This document shows positions 1-10,715 of a stretch of DNA of 64,000 nt, piece after piece. The notes beneath the pieces were generated by a model that did no database searches, was not told the DNA's origin, and saw nothing but the letters and a program-made list of their open reading frames with translations. The first letter of the stretch is position 1, and every line of letters begins with the position of its first letter. This DNA comes from Stichopus chloronotus (taxonomy: Eukaryota > Echinodermata > Holothuroidea > Aspidochirotida > Stichopodidae). The translations under genes were made by a program, and so were the position numbers. The DNA lies in assembly GCA_021234535.1 (NCBI GenBank), contig CM037842.1, positions 4,057,315-4,121,314 on the forward strand, read 5' to 3'.

Positions 1-1504
1 AATATAAAAACAGAAGGAGAGGATTTACGAGAGTTTATACGTAAACAAATAAATACAATCAAGATGATTTGAAACACTTTTGATATCTGCACTTTATTGT
101 TTTATTGTGGAATATCATAGTATTCTGTTCTCGGTTAGTGCCGTCCCTAACTGCTGGTGTCACTTTTTCCCTCACAAATGATAATAATTAATCTATTTTT
201 TTAATTCTCAAACCTCTCCTCAAAATGATTAATTCAACATTTACACATTTTCTATAGGTATTCTTTCACCTAACATGCATATTTATCAAGCGATTGCGAG
301 AGACTGTAATATGAGATCATTGCGAAAAGAAAACATTATTTATAAAGGGGGACGCAAAGGTGTTGTGTGTTGTAAAGTTCTCGAGGTATTACAATAAATT
401 ATGTTTTTACAGGTAAAGTATTTGGTCATTTATCTTTTCTTTCCAACAATCAAATAAATTTTGCCATCTCCCACAAACTAATAGAAAAAAATGATGTAGT
501 ATAAATGCTCATTACGACCCACATAATAATGTGTTAGGTGTGAAACATGCAAGAGGTAAATGCTCAGACATCAGCACAGTGATATTAAATCAACATATCA
601 GATAGTGATTAATTGCCCAACATGAAATCGAAGGCCAGCTACAAAGATGAAACATGTAGCGTATGTACAGCGATTTGAATGTAATGAAAACAGCCATTTC
701 ATGTGATATCGTAAGAAATATTGCATGTGGAGAGCTTAAATCTATCCTGAAAGGTAAATCTTCAACTGTGCACTGCCTTACTCATTTATTAGTTCCCTCA
801 TATTGAAGACCAACAATGATCAGCAAATGGAAATGTTCACAGAAAAGATGAATATTAAGTAGTGTTGGAAATAATTGTTTTCGTTCTACAAGTTTTTGCG
901 GAATGTAAATGGTAAAAATGATGAAAAAAACCACAATTATTTGCTTAGAAATCGTTACAAATTTGTCGATGGAAAATTTATCTTAACTTAACAAGTAACA
1001 ATGGGGAAAACGCGAAGCAGGATATTCGATAACAATTGTTTCGATGATGTCTTTAATAAATAATTTAGTTTATTCATTTCAAAACTTAAGGACAGAAAAC
1101 TTAAGGACAGGAGCAATGCATCAGAATATAATGAATGTGTTTTTTTTTAATTCGTCTGAAATGTTAATAGAAAATTATTGATTCCTATTCATTTAGGGAA
1201 ATATTTGACGGAAATCGATTTTTTTTTTACTTTAAGATGAAGCGGAAACAAAACTTTAAAAAGGCATTAAAATGTCTATCACTCATGTGTCACTGAAAGT
1301 AATCTGTGTTTTGTGATGCATTATTAAAGTAGATTGACACTTCGATTGACATTTCGAAAAGTGTTGTCACGAGACGGATCATGGTAAAAGCAGGGGATTG
1401 TAGTAATTTTTAGCGAAAAGATCCCTTTTATCTTTATCAATAAACGTTAGGACAAATTCTTTGTAAGGAAGAGGATTGGCTCTCAATAAAGAAGACTCAT
1501 TGAC
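1..1504. other. Left end of window; no gene seen
   Basis: AT-rich sequence downstream of hevein-like copy 1. No exon, repeat family or RNA gene could be recognised beyond poly-A/T runs and a short direct repeat (AACTTAAGGACAG, twice near 1083-1108). Confidence 0.5.
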
Positions 1505-4500
1505 CTAGTCTTGGCTCTTATTTCTATAGTCGACGCATTTTAAACAATGGCAATGTTCATCTGTAAAACCACACCAAGAGAAAGGGGAACAACAAGGGTA
1601 ATCGGAAAGTTCGTTGCAAATAGCTATCTGCCCGTTCGGTGCCAGGTAGTCTTCACCACATCGTGCATCATCACGCCAATACTGTGTGTTACCTAAAAAC
1701 GAAACGGGGAAGGAACAAATTAAAACACGCCGGGGGAGGGGGGATTTGTCAAGGAAAATATTTAGTTTAAAACTTTAAAATCGATCATGCAACTCATACA
1801 GTTTGCTGAGAGAGACAAAGTCAAAGTGCATGTCCTATGTGATTAAACTGAAAACATGTGATATACAATCATGATAAAATAATGACATTATAAATAAATA
1901 AGAAAATAAATAAATACCATTTTCAACCAAAAAACACTCTTAATACACTCTCAATGATTACTTAAGTAATAGTTTTAATCATGAGTGGAGCTCGACTCCA
2001 CTGTCTGAAGATGTAGCTTACACTAATATCATCTCGCCTCTGCAGCTTCAGGGAAACCGAATATAGTGTAAAAAAATCAAGAAAAGAAAAAACAAAACCT
2101 CCCGAGGAGAAAAAAAGAGGGAAATACACCAGACGTAATTCTAATAAATAGCGCTATCCACCTTTTATTACCCTCAAAATTATGCCCAAATTTTGTATGT
2201 TCATCCAATCATAAGAGCAGTTTTTACTGTGTAATGGTCTTCATTCATTTGCAGTTAATATTGTACCTGTTAGAGAATTGCAATTTCCACAGTGAAAATT
2301 GTGTACTTAAAGTTTTGGTGAGTCTTTTGAACAGTCTAACATCATGAAGGATTCAAACCAATAGTTCGCATGTGGATTTTCTTTTACCAGAGTCAAACCG
2401 CTTTCGCTAATTATTAATTTACTGTAACTGCACAGAGAATAACCTCTGAGCTATTTTAAATATCTTTCAGAAACATGATTAAACTCCTCACTGTACTCCG
2501 TTCTTCAGTTTTTAATATCAACTTATTGGTCATAAACCACCATTAACGTATTAATGCTAAGATGTCTTATTATGATTTAGTTGGTACACTGAAGGGATGA
2601 GTGCACCAACTTTTGTTTCCACATAGAGAAAACTCTCTTTCTTTAAGTTAGTACTAATTATAGCAGAACTTGCGCTTGAAATCATTTACTGATATGTAGT
2701 TCTGACGATTGATGAATGTTTCGTTGAGGAAAAGAAGTACTTAAATTTAAATGAAAACATTTGAAACAGTGGTTGTGCTAAGTATGCGGTAATTAATGAC
2801 ATTGAAAGAGCATTACAGATTTCGAGGAAAGAACTACTTGTTGGTACCTCAAATATTTTACTTTGGATTTACGAGCAACTGAGGCCTTACATATAGTATG
2901 TAAGACCAAGCGTTGTACGAATTAGACTCATACCAGTCAATGTGGAGACAGGTGTGTTTGTGATATGACTGCTGACGCTGTTGCCAATCGTAGTGTGATG
3001 ACTATCCGTAAGACCAATGCTACTCAGTTGGTCGTCGCTGGTTGCGATTCTGTAGCTGTTCGTGGTTCCAAGAATCCGTCGCATTTTCGGTGGTGATGTA
3101 CATTGAAATGTCTTTAGTGATGTGATACCATCTGCTAAAGGGTGAGCAAGTGCAACATAGGTCTTACATCATAATAGGTATTGGTCGGATTCAAACTACC
3201 ACTCTCTGATATTGCAACTACTTACGTATTGCACAAAGAACAAATGTCAGTTGACAAAATACGGTAGCCACTTCTTTTGAGAGATCTCCTTTTGATTTTC
3301 AGGAAGCGCTCTATTCTCTCTATTGTATTTGCTCAAACTGAAAGCTGGTAATTGTCATCTGTAAGTGATACCTAAGTGGGAAGCACTGATTTTCTCTCAT
3401 CAAAATTTTACCAACCTTTCTAATTGTATTAAAGCACGTTTCAATTTGCAGTATATAATTAAAATTTTCTTTAAAGTCTTGACTGCCCTCTATGATTCAG
3501 AGAAGAATAACGTTATCCTTTTTTGGTAATAGACACCTTTGTCACAATTGGTATTGGGCAAATATGAGAAAAAAAAAGGGGGTTTGGCCAACTAAAGGCT
3601 GAAATTTGTTAGCTTCAAGTTGTATGTTTACTACTGTTTCAGTTTTGCCAGCAGTAATCCTGTCTGAATTTAAGGCTGACAATTGTCAGCTCTAACGTTG
3701 TACTTTGACTGACATTTTTCTGCATTAAAATTTGCATTAAAATTAATAAGGGCCAAACTAAATTATGGGCTGGCAAGTGCGAGCTCCATGTTCTCACTCT
3801 ATATGATTTTTTTTCCATCACAAATTTTTGTCAACACCAAATTTGGCCACGTGAACGCGCTGAAAGCTGACAATTGTCAGCTGTAAGTTGTAAACTTGCC
3901 AGCTGCCCTACCGTTACATTTTGCCAGTGGTATTCCTTGCTGAACTTAAAGCTGACTCTAAGTTTAAACCTTGACTGACTGTTGGCCACTTGAAATGTGC
4001 GTTAAAAATAAAATTGAGCAAACTAAGGGGAGTTTTTTTTTTTTCTTGTTAGCACAGATTACATCGTTTGGCGGTGGTAGTGTAGGGTTTTGCTTGTTTG
4101 AATATTATCCATTTTATGTTGTATTTGATGTAATGATGAAAGGGACCAAAAGTACTCTTTAAGACTCTTTAATTGAATTGATTAATATGTATACAGTATA
4201 TATGCATACAAATATTGATATGTGTTGAATTCTTTCGCAGAGAATAATAAAAAAAAATGTTAGTAAAGTATCTATAAGAAATACTTTCTCAGTTATAGAC
4301 CACAAGATTCATCATCGATGTCCACTTTTGGTTCTTGTTTCTTGGTTCTGATTCGTGCTAGCCTAAATAAATCTAAACATCCACCTAAAAATGTTTCAAA
4401 ACCCACTTCCGTAACTGTGTCTCTTGTGTAGTCTTGAAGGAAACGACCACTTTGTTTTTTATTTGTTCTACAAAAGAAAAATTTACAATTTACAACTCTG

Positions 4501-6499
4501 TCCCATGCACTAATTAGTCCGTTATCTATTTAATCAATTGCTTATCTTGTGGTAACAATATGTTGGTGAAACAGGAAGGGAATGCGCCAAAGACAGTGGA
4601 GATATAGGCAAGAATTTAGAAAGGGTCACAGTCCATTAGGTAAGCAATTCAACGGGTCTTACACTGATTTATTCATAAGGATACAAAAAGATACCACACC
4701 ATAGCAGTCCTTTACGTGAAGTCTCTTAGATTTACCAGTTAGACACTTAGTATCCTACAGTTATTAACTTTAAAAATCACTCAAGCAATTCTAAGCTTTT
4801 CTTTGCTTTTTCTTCCTTTTTGGTAAAAGATGTGTCTATATGTGGATGTTTCTATATGTAAGTCGCTTTGGCTCCGTTACGGTCAGTGATCACAATCCTT
4901 TCTACTTTTCTGTGTGTGTCTGAGTGAGCAGTGTAACTTGCTTTCTTCAGTTACTTGTGTACTGGGACCTGTTGAAGACAAGTAGATCTTGCCGAAAGTC
5001 GTGATCTTTCGTTAGAGTTTTTCTGCCATTTATTTTGTCTTCTAGTATATATTCGTCCTACTATACATGCATACATGCGATTCTTTATAGCCTTTTCCTT
5101 CGCATCAAACGTATTTGCTCTGAACCCGACAACCACGAACGCCCAATTTCTACTCTCGCCTGATGTTTACGAATGGCTACCCTATCCATAAAATTAAACA
5201 GGGTGTACATAAAGCTGCCGTCCTTCAACCTCATGACCTTTTATCCTACAAATTTAAGACCTCTAATAAACTCATTCCTCTCCTTTTCAATTTTCATCCC
5301 TTATCTCCCTTTTCCTTACGTCATGCAAAAGATTTTTGCCACTCTTAAAGATGAGCCATTTCTCCCGGTCTATCGTTTTCGAACCTCCGCTCCTGGCCCT
5401 CCGTCAACATTCTAACCATAGAAGGCTCCTTACTTCCTCCAAATTATCCAACCCTAATATAGCACCGAAGGGGTAATACTTGCTGAGGCAAGCCAGGCTA
5501 CCTTATTTGCAAACACATCAACATTGACGAACATATCAGCATTCCTAATGTTAAGTTTACTTTAAGTCCCCCAAACCAAAATTGCAATGTTGTTTACATT
5601 TTCCACTGTAATTTATGTACTGAGGGTATCTACGTTTAGTTAAAAACTAAGTTTCCCTTTCGCCTAGATTCAACAATCATAAGAAATCTATTCGTGACAA
5701 ATCTAGAGGATTTCCGATGGCAGAGCATAATAGCCAAAATCGACACTCTCTTAACAATCTTAAAGTTATCTTCATTGGAGAGAATTTCTCCTGAAATGAA
5801 CACCGTAAGCTAGTCGAAATAAACTGGATATTAAAGCTGAATTCCCACACCGTGGGGCAAAAAAAAAAAGACCTCGGTGTAGTAATAAGCCAATATGTAG
5901 ATTTCATCATACTACGTGACTGTTTAATTTTTCAATTGCTCACTATTGCCTATTAAATTATGTTCTTTATTTGTTTTTCCTGCTGATGACTCTTTCACTG
6001 TACTCATTTTGTTGTCTGCTCTCGGTGAAGAAGGTTCCAGGGAATTGAAAATTTCGAAGAAAACCTTTTTATTACTTCTAACTCTTCAAATGGACCAGTT
6101 ATGCATTATTTGTATACTGTTTGAAGATGGGAACCATAAAATTCATTTTCTTGTAATTCTAGAGTAATTCTAGATACTCTTAAGTAATAAGAAGCTGTGT
6201 ACCCTAGATCTTCTAATTCAGAGATAAATGAATAGACAGTTCACTTTTTTATCCTTGGCTGATCAAACTCTACTCTTTGGTGCGCCTTTCTTTACAGTAA
6301 CTCATAGAAATCTAGGACGGTGAATGACTTTTTTCTAATATAAATTCAACTAGAGCTTACTTGTACTTGTAATCCTGTTGATAATGTCATTAAACTTGCA
6401 TTAACGAGTGAAGAAATAAGGCTAATAGGTACCTTTGACATCTCTCCATAGCCAAATAATAGCTAGATCCACTATTGTGATGAGTAGAACATTCACCAT
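1505..6499 (-). CDS. Secreted hevein-like (ChtBD1-like) cysteine-rich protein, copy 1
   Basis: Three-exon model on the minus strand: 6499-6433 (signal peptide), 3134-2934 (linker), 1692-1505 (hevein-like domain and stop), about 151 aa. Both introns are phase 1 with GT..AG ends. Residues 1-22 start MVNVLLITIVDLAIIW, a typical signal peptide. The linker is Ser/Thr-rich and carries FQCTSP. The last exon has YWRDDARCG, then eight cysteines including CCSPFSWCGFTDEHC, which fits the hevein core CC-x5-C-x6-C. Of hevein's sugar-contacting positions, the Ser after CC and the Trp before the next Cys are kept, while the usual Tyr is His. Known for the family: hevein domains bind chitin or GlcNAc. Inferred: a secreted lectin-like or defence protein. 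Intron 1 (3.3 kb) holds tandem repeats and a retroelement relic. No transcript evidence; extra exons are possible. Confidence 0.72.
3330..4040. repeat. Degenerate tandem repeat of about 190-270 bp with palindromic core
   Basis: Similar blocks recur at about 3335, 3594-3800 and 3861-4030. Each opens with a block related to AAGCTGACAATTGTCAGCT, continues with a block related to TTGACTGACnnTT..GCATTAAAAT, and ends in a G-rich AGGGCCAAACTAA-like stretch. The perfect 16-bp palindrome GCTGACAATTGTCAGC occurs at 3675-3690 and 3866-3881. It lies in intron 1 of hevein-like copy 1. Short frames here are noise. Confidence 0.6.
5090..5905 (+). mobile_element. Decayed Penelope-like retroelement fragment (3' part of RT plus GIY-YIG-type endonuclease)
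   Basis: Reading all three plus-strand frames gives a frameshifted but ordered set of Penelope-like element motifs: LFLRIKRICSEPDNHE and FTNGYPIHKIKQGVHKA, then NKLIPLLFNFHPLSP, an EPPLLALRQH..LLTSSKL block, GKPGYLICKHIN, NCNVVYIFHCNLCTEGIYV, FNNHKKSIRDKSRGF and a terminal WILKLNSH. The CNVVY..C..C...YV pattern, followed by a basic helix, is the start of the GIY-YIG endonuclease typical of these elements. There are several frameshifts and stops and no 5' part, so it is a dead fragment. It lies in intron 1 of hevein-like copy 1, opposite to that gene. Family recognition is from memory of motif patterns. Confidence 0.75.
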
Positions 6500-6775
6500 C
6501 CTCAATGGTACCGCACTTCCTTGGTATGTCTCAAACAGTCAAGCACAACAGTAGCAAGGAATACCTCATGTATGACAAAGCAAATTTGCTCTTCAATATT
6601 TCGTGTCATTCCACCATTTGAGAAAAAAAAAGAAACTGATCATACACTTAAGAAATTTGACAAACTAAAATAACCTTTCGTTGTCACTAATCACTGGCGA
6701 AATAATGCTGGCGATGCTCTTTGTAATTTAGCACAGAGGATGGCCTTCGTCTAGAAAATATAAAAGCAAAGACTT

Positions 6776-7700
6776 TTATTACAGCTATCGATCGTTTGCA
6801 GATTTTAGTGTCATTACTTGTTGATGAATGAAGCTTTCCTTCCACTACAGGAAGACAGTGTCGTTACAATATAAAAATATTACCCTTACACAATATTAAC
6901 AAATTACACGCTACATTTGCAGCATTGTTCTATTTGACGAGGTGTCATTTACACACACACACATACACTAAAGGAAAAAAAAAGAAATTGTGAAAATGCC
7001 GGAGAACGAGAAGTTTGCCTAAATACAAGTTGAAGTACAGACTTGGAAATGTACAAACAACTTTGGAGACGTACTCAATAAAATCTGACGGATTAAAGCA
7101 CTTTGTGCCATAACCATCTCATGGAGCACAGTTCTTTTTTTTAATATGACTAAGTATCGATTTCTTCAGTTCATCACTATTCTGTATTTCTGAGACTCTG
7201 CTGGACTATCACATTAATACTCCATTGATAAAAGGGAAGTGTGGAGAGAGCTCAATCTTGTCATGCATTTTTTTAGTTCTTTACCTCATAACTACATTAT
7301 ATTTATGCAGATCTGTGTTGTTCGTTCGGGATGTATGTGCCGTTCGGACCTAACCAACCTTGTTCTTGAGGCTACAAATATTAACCTCAGAAAAAATACC
7401 AAAAACTATTTTAATTTCAGCCCATTTTTAGCGTGTTTTCTGATGGAGTCAGGGTGCAGCAGTTGGCGTGACTAAACAGATTTATAAATAGTGGCCTTCA
7501 TGTAAGGATTAGAGAAGTTAAAATGAAGTGTATTACACCTATCGTTTGTTTGGAGATTTCAATATCATTTTTTGTCAGTAAATCATCTTATTAACCACAC
7601 AAACAACTGTATCTACAACCTGTGGTCACAACACAGAGTTTACAAATTACACACTACAACTGTGGAAAGATACCATTTGAACCAAAATATAGCTATATTA
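6776..7700. repeat. Weak diverged duplication upstream of hevein-like copy 1
   Basis: A block at about 6776-6925 (TATCGATCGTTTGCAGATTT, later AACAAATTACACGCTACA) resembles one at about 7540-7660 (TATCGTTTGTTTGGAGATTT, later TTACAAATTACACACTACA). Each is followed within about 100 bp by a poly-A run (near 6976 and 7700). It looks like an old duplicated or dispersed repeat. No exon is recognised here. Confidence 0.3.
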
Positions 7701-8204
7701 AAAAAAAAAAAAACAGAGAAAAGGAGAAAGAGGAATTTGGCTTAATATCTGTTATTTTTAATTGTTTAATCTGTTTATTTATTATGTTGTTATCTCTATC
7801 CATTAATGAATTATGTTAGACCTTATTTTAAAATTAATGCAAATATATGCATAGTTTCGTGTTAGAGGTTTGCTAGTATAATGAAGAAGGTCTCTTAAAT
7901 TTCATTTTGTCATAACTTTTCCATGAAGTTTTAGCATCTTTTTAATGAGCGCTTACGTTTAGTTTACTTTGAACAGGAAGTAAAATGTCATCAAAGACAA
8001 TTAATTATACATTTTCCAAAGCTGTATTTAAAAAACTATTTGTTTATAAATCAACCATTTAAAAAGCAACTTGAACATGATTTTTCAATGAGTCAATGAT
8101 GTCAATACTAACAAATATACCAACGAGCAGTATCGAAAACTACAGTGTTTTGTCCTTAGTTTGGGAATTAAAGATGTATCAACCAGCTAGATGCAGCATT
8201 TTGC

Positions 8205-8475
8205 AATCAGAAATATAGTAATTGACCAATTTTGTATCACCAGCCGGTTGTTGTAAGTATTCCCTTACAACACTTACCGACAATGTAATAAACCTTGACC
8301 GGTACTGTATCACTTACCGATAATGTAGTAAAATAGTCCAATAATTTAGAAAAGGTTTTAACCGAAAATGAATCACCCCGTACAAATACTGTAGTAAAAG
8401 ATATAGCAGATATTGTATTACTATTTGACCAATAATGTAGAATTTTGTGACTACAAGATAATATATTATCACCAC
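8205..8475. repeat. Degenerate short tandem repeat (AATGTAGTAAAA-like units)
   Basis: The motifs AATGTAATAAA, CTGTATCACTTA, AATGTAGTAAAA, ACTGTAGTAAAA, ATTGTATTACT and AATGTAGAAT recur at roughly 30-45 bp spacing, mixed with ACCGA/ACCGG blocks. This is an imperfect minisatellite-like array between the 3' end of hevein-like copy 2 and copy 1. Confidence 0.5.
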
Positions 8476-8479
8476 GGCT

Positions 8480-8730
8480 GGAAAAAGTGTTAATTTCCCG
8501 GGAAGTTAATTACAATATACCGTAGTTGGATTTCCCGGCAGACCTAACATGTCGAAATAGACTTCATTCGATTACGAAGCGATTGTCACACCAGCGCGGG
8601 GTCAATGGGCTCGCCATAGGGCCCCTTTGTGGCCCACTGGGTTGGGAAAGGTCGGGATACCGGGAGGCTCCTTCCTGGAAAATTTTGTGTCTGGCGGGAA
8701 TTCCGGGCAACAGTGAACATAACATCACCC
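8480..8730. other. GC-rich island of unknown origin
   Basis: Base composition rises sharply against the AT-rich surroundings, with runs such as GGGCCCCTTTGTGGCCC and several CCCGG motifs. A 112-codon plus-strand frame (8526-8864) crosses it but ends in a run of Phe codons from a poly-T tract, has no recognisable domain, and is probably not a gene. It may be a fragment of a transposable element. Confidence 0.35.
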
Positions 8731-8881
8731 CACTGCGATTAGATAACGAAAAAATTCATATAAACGAAAAGATAAACAAGTTTTTCCCGCATGGTCTTCT
8801 GTGTAAAGTGCATTTACGGTTCTTTATGAAAGTTTTCTCGAGTTTTTTTTTTTTTTTTTTCTGAATCAGCACTCAGTATTC

Positions 8882-10715
8882 TTATACATTGGTAGATGTA
8901 CGATAGTCGATACATTCTGCACTCTTGCAATGGTAAGGTGAATTGCCACAATAGAAAGCAGAGGAACAACAAGGTGTAAGTGAAAGTGCGTCGCAAATCG
9001 CTACCTGACCGTTTGGTGCTAGGAAGTGTCCACCACACCGACCGTCGTCCCGCCAATACTCGGGGCTAGCTAATAAAGAAGAAGGAAAAGTACGTAGTAG
9101 TTTAAGTTACAATAAACAACTTACCTATTGTTAGTGTCAGTGATACAAAAAGATGCATGCAGATGTGTTCGCATTTGTTTTAAAAGATTCAAAATATTAT
9201 TATCGTCAAATTCATGTAACTGATTACGTTTCATCCTTTTTCATACCCATAGGAAAAATAATCAAATTGTGGATCCGGACGGGATCGTTATCTATAGGTT
9301 TGATATAATATATTGTACTTGCATTAAGTTTGGGAACTGTACGTGATAACCTTTCACATGATATTTGGTCATAAGAGCCATTCTAAGTTTGGTCATAAGA
9401 ACCATTCTTGTCGCTTTACTACATAAAAAGTAAGAGTTTATTTCACCTGATAGGTGAAATTCTTCTCAGAGGAACATGCAATAAGACATGTTTACCTCAG
9501 GGCATTCCCTTAAAAATCCCATCAGGTTCTTCGCCGTATCGTTGCGTTAGATAGTGAACTAGCGCCCACCCCCACCTTCACGACAGTACAAACGATAGCA
9601 ATTTGTTGTAGACATTTGCACACAACGGTAGAAGTAAGCTAAGACTTAAATTGGACAGGCTTACACAAATACTAGCTTATTTCTAAAAAGAAAAAGGTTA
9701 TTCAGATTCGAGGGAATAAAAACAAGCAAGCAAGCAAGCACACATTTAGAGACAAAAGGAGAACAAGAAGAAAAAGAAAAAGTCACAGATTATTAAAATA
9801 AAGTGTAGTTTGGTAAATATGAAAGCAATGTAATTATCGAAAAAAGTTGCCTTAAGGCTAGTAGCAGAAGCTCTAGGGTCTAACTTACCGTACCTGTTAG
9901 TGAAACCTTTTGACTGCTCATTATATTATTGTTGGTTGCCGATGTGTACCTTTCAGTTGTTTTTCGATTCTGAGGCATTTGTAGCCACGGTGAACATGTA
10001 AACGCCTTTTTCGGTGTGTATTCGTTAGCTAAAAAGGAAACAAGTTCGAAGAGCGTCAATGAATTTTAATCAATTTCATTTTCGGAAGCGATATTTCGAG
10101 TTTGAAAGAGTACAGGATTCAAACTTTGTAAAATAGTAAAGGCAAAAGCGAAACAGAAGCGTGAGTATAAATTGTAAAATATAACAAACGTAAAGACAAA
10201 AGAAATAGATCAATACGTTTTAATAATTGATTTAGCATGAACCAAGATTACTCTTAAATAGCGTATCAAGTAATCAAATAACAATATCAAACCTTGTAAA
10301 GATTAAATTTTAAAACCAAATAATGATCTGTGAAGCGTCCGGTTTCTTGAAGGTCTAGTAAAGATACAGTTTATTGCAGACAGTGATGGTACATAATATG
10401 AGATGTATGGCATCTTGAGAAAGCACTTGGCATCTCTTTTTACAAAATTAAACAAACTGACACGTCTCAGATCCTCATTCGAGCACTGCTGCCATACTCT
10501 TTCAAACTGAGCTTAGAAAAATACCTGATTTTAAATAAGTAATAATATGAAAAATATATAACTTGTACTAGACCAGGCATATTCTTTTCCTACCGATGCA
10601 CTGTTAAATTGTGGAATAATGATGTCAACAGAGAAGAACAATATTTACCTGTAACGTCCCTTAACTGCAATATAATTGTTAGTTCCAAAACTGCGATAAA
10701 CAGAAATTTCAACAT
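8882..10715 (-). CDS. Secreted hevein-like (ChtBD1-like) cysteine-rich protein, copy 2
   Basis: Three exons on the minus strand: 10715-10649 (signal peptide, MLKFLFIAVLELTIILQL), 10028-9894 (linker with FTCSP) and 9069-8882 (hevein-like domain and stop), about 129 aa. Junction phases are all 1 and the first exon is 67 bp, exactly as in the sister copies. The domain reads YWRDDGRCG..FLAPNGQVAIC.. and then CCSSAFYCGNSPYHC, keeping CC-x5-C-x6-C. After that it has CKSAEC where copies 1 and 3 have C-x-C-x-x-C, so one cysteine is lost (seven in the domain). Tyr replaces Trp before the fifth Cys. A 19-bp T run on the plus strand lies about 20 bp beyond the stop. Inferred role: secreted sugar-binding protein. 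Introns are short (0.6 and 0.8 kb). Confidence 0.72.
9724..9740. repeat. (AAGC)n microsatellite
   Basis: Four consecutive AAGC units in intron 2 of hevein-like copy 2. Confidence 0.7.

Noticed and set aside
8814..9056. 80-codon minus-strand frame over the hevein-like exon of copy 2
   Set aside because: It is the wrong frame of that exon. The correct frame has the cysteine pattern and phase-consistent splice sites.
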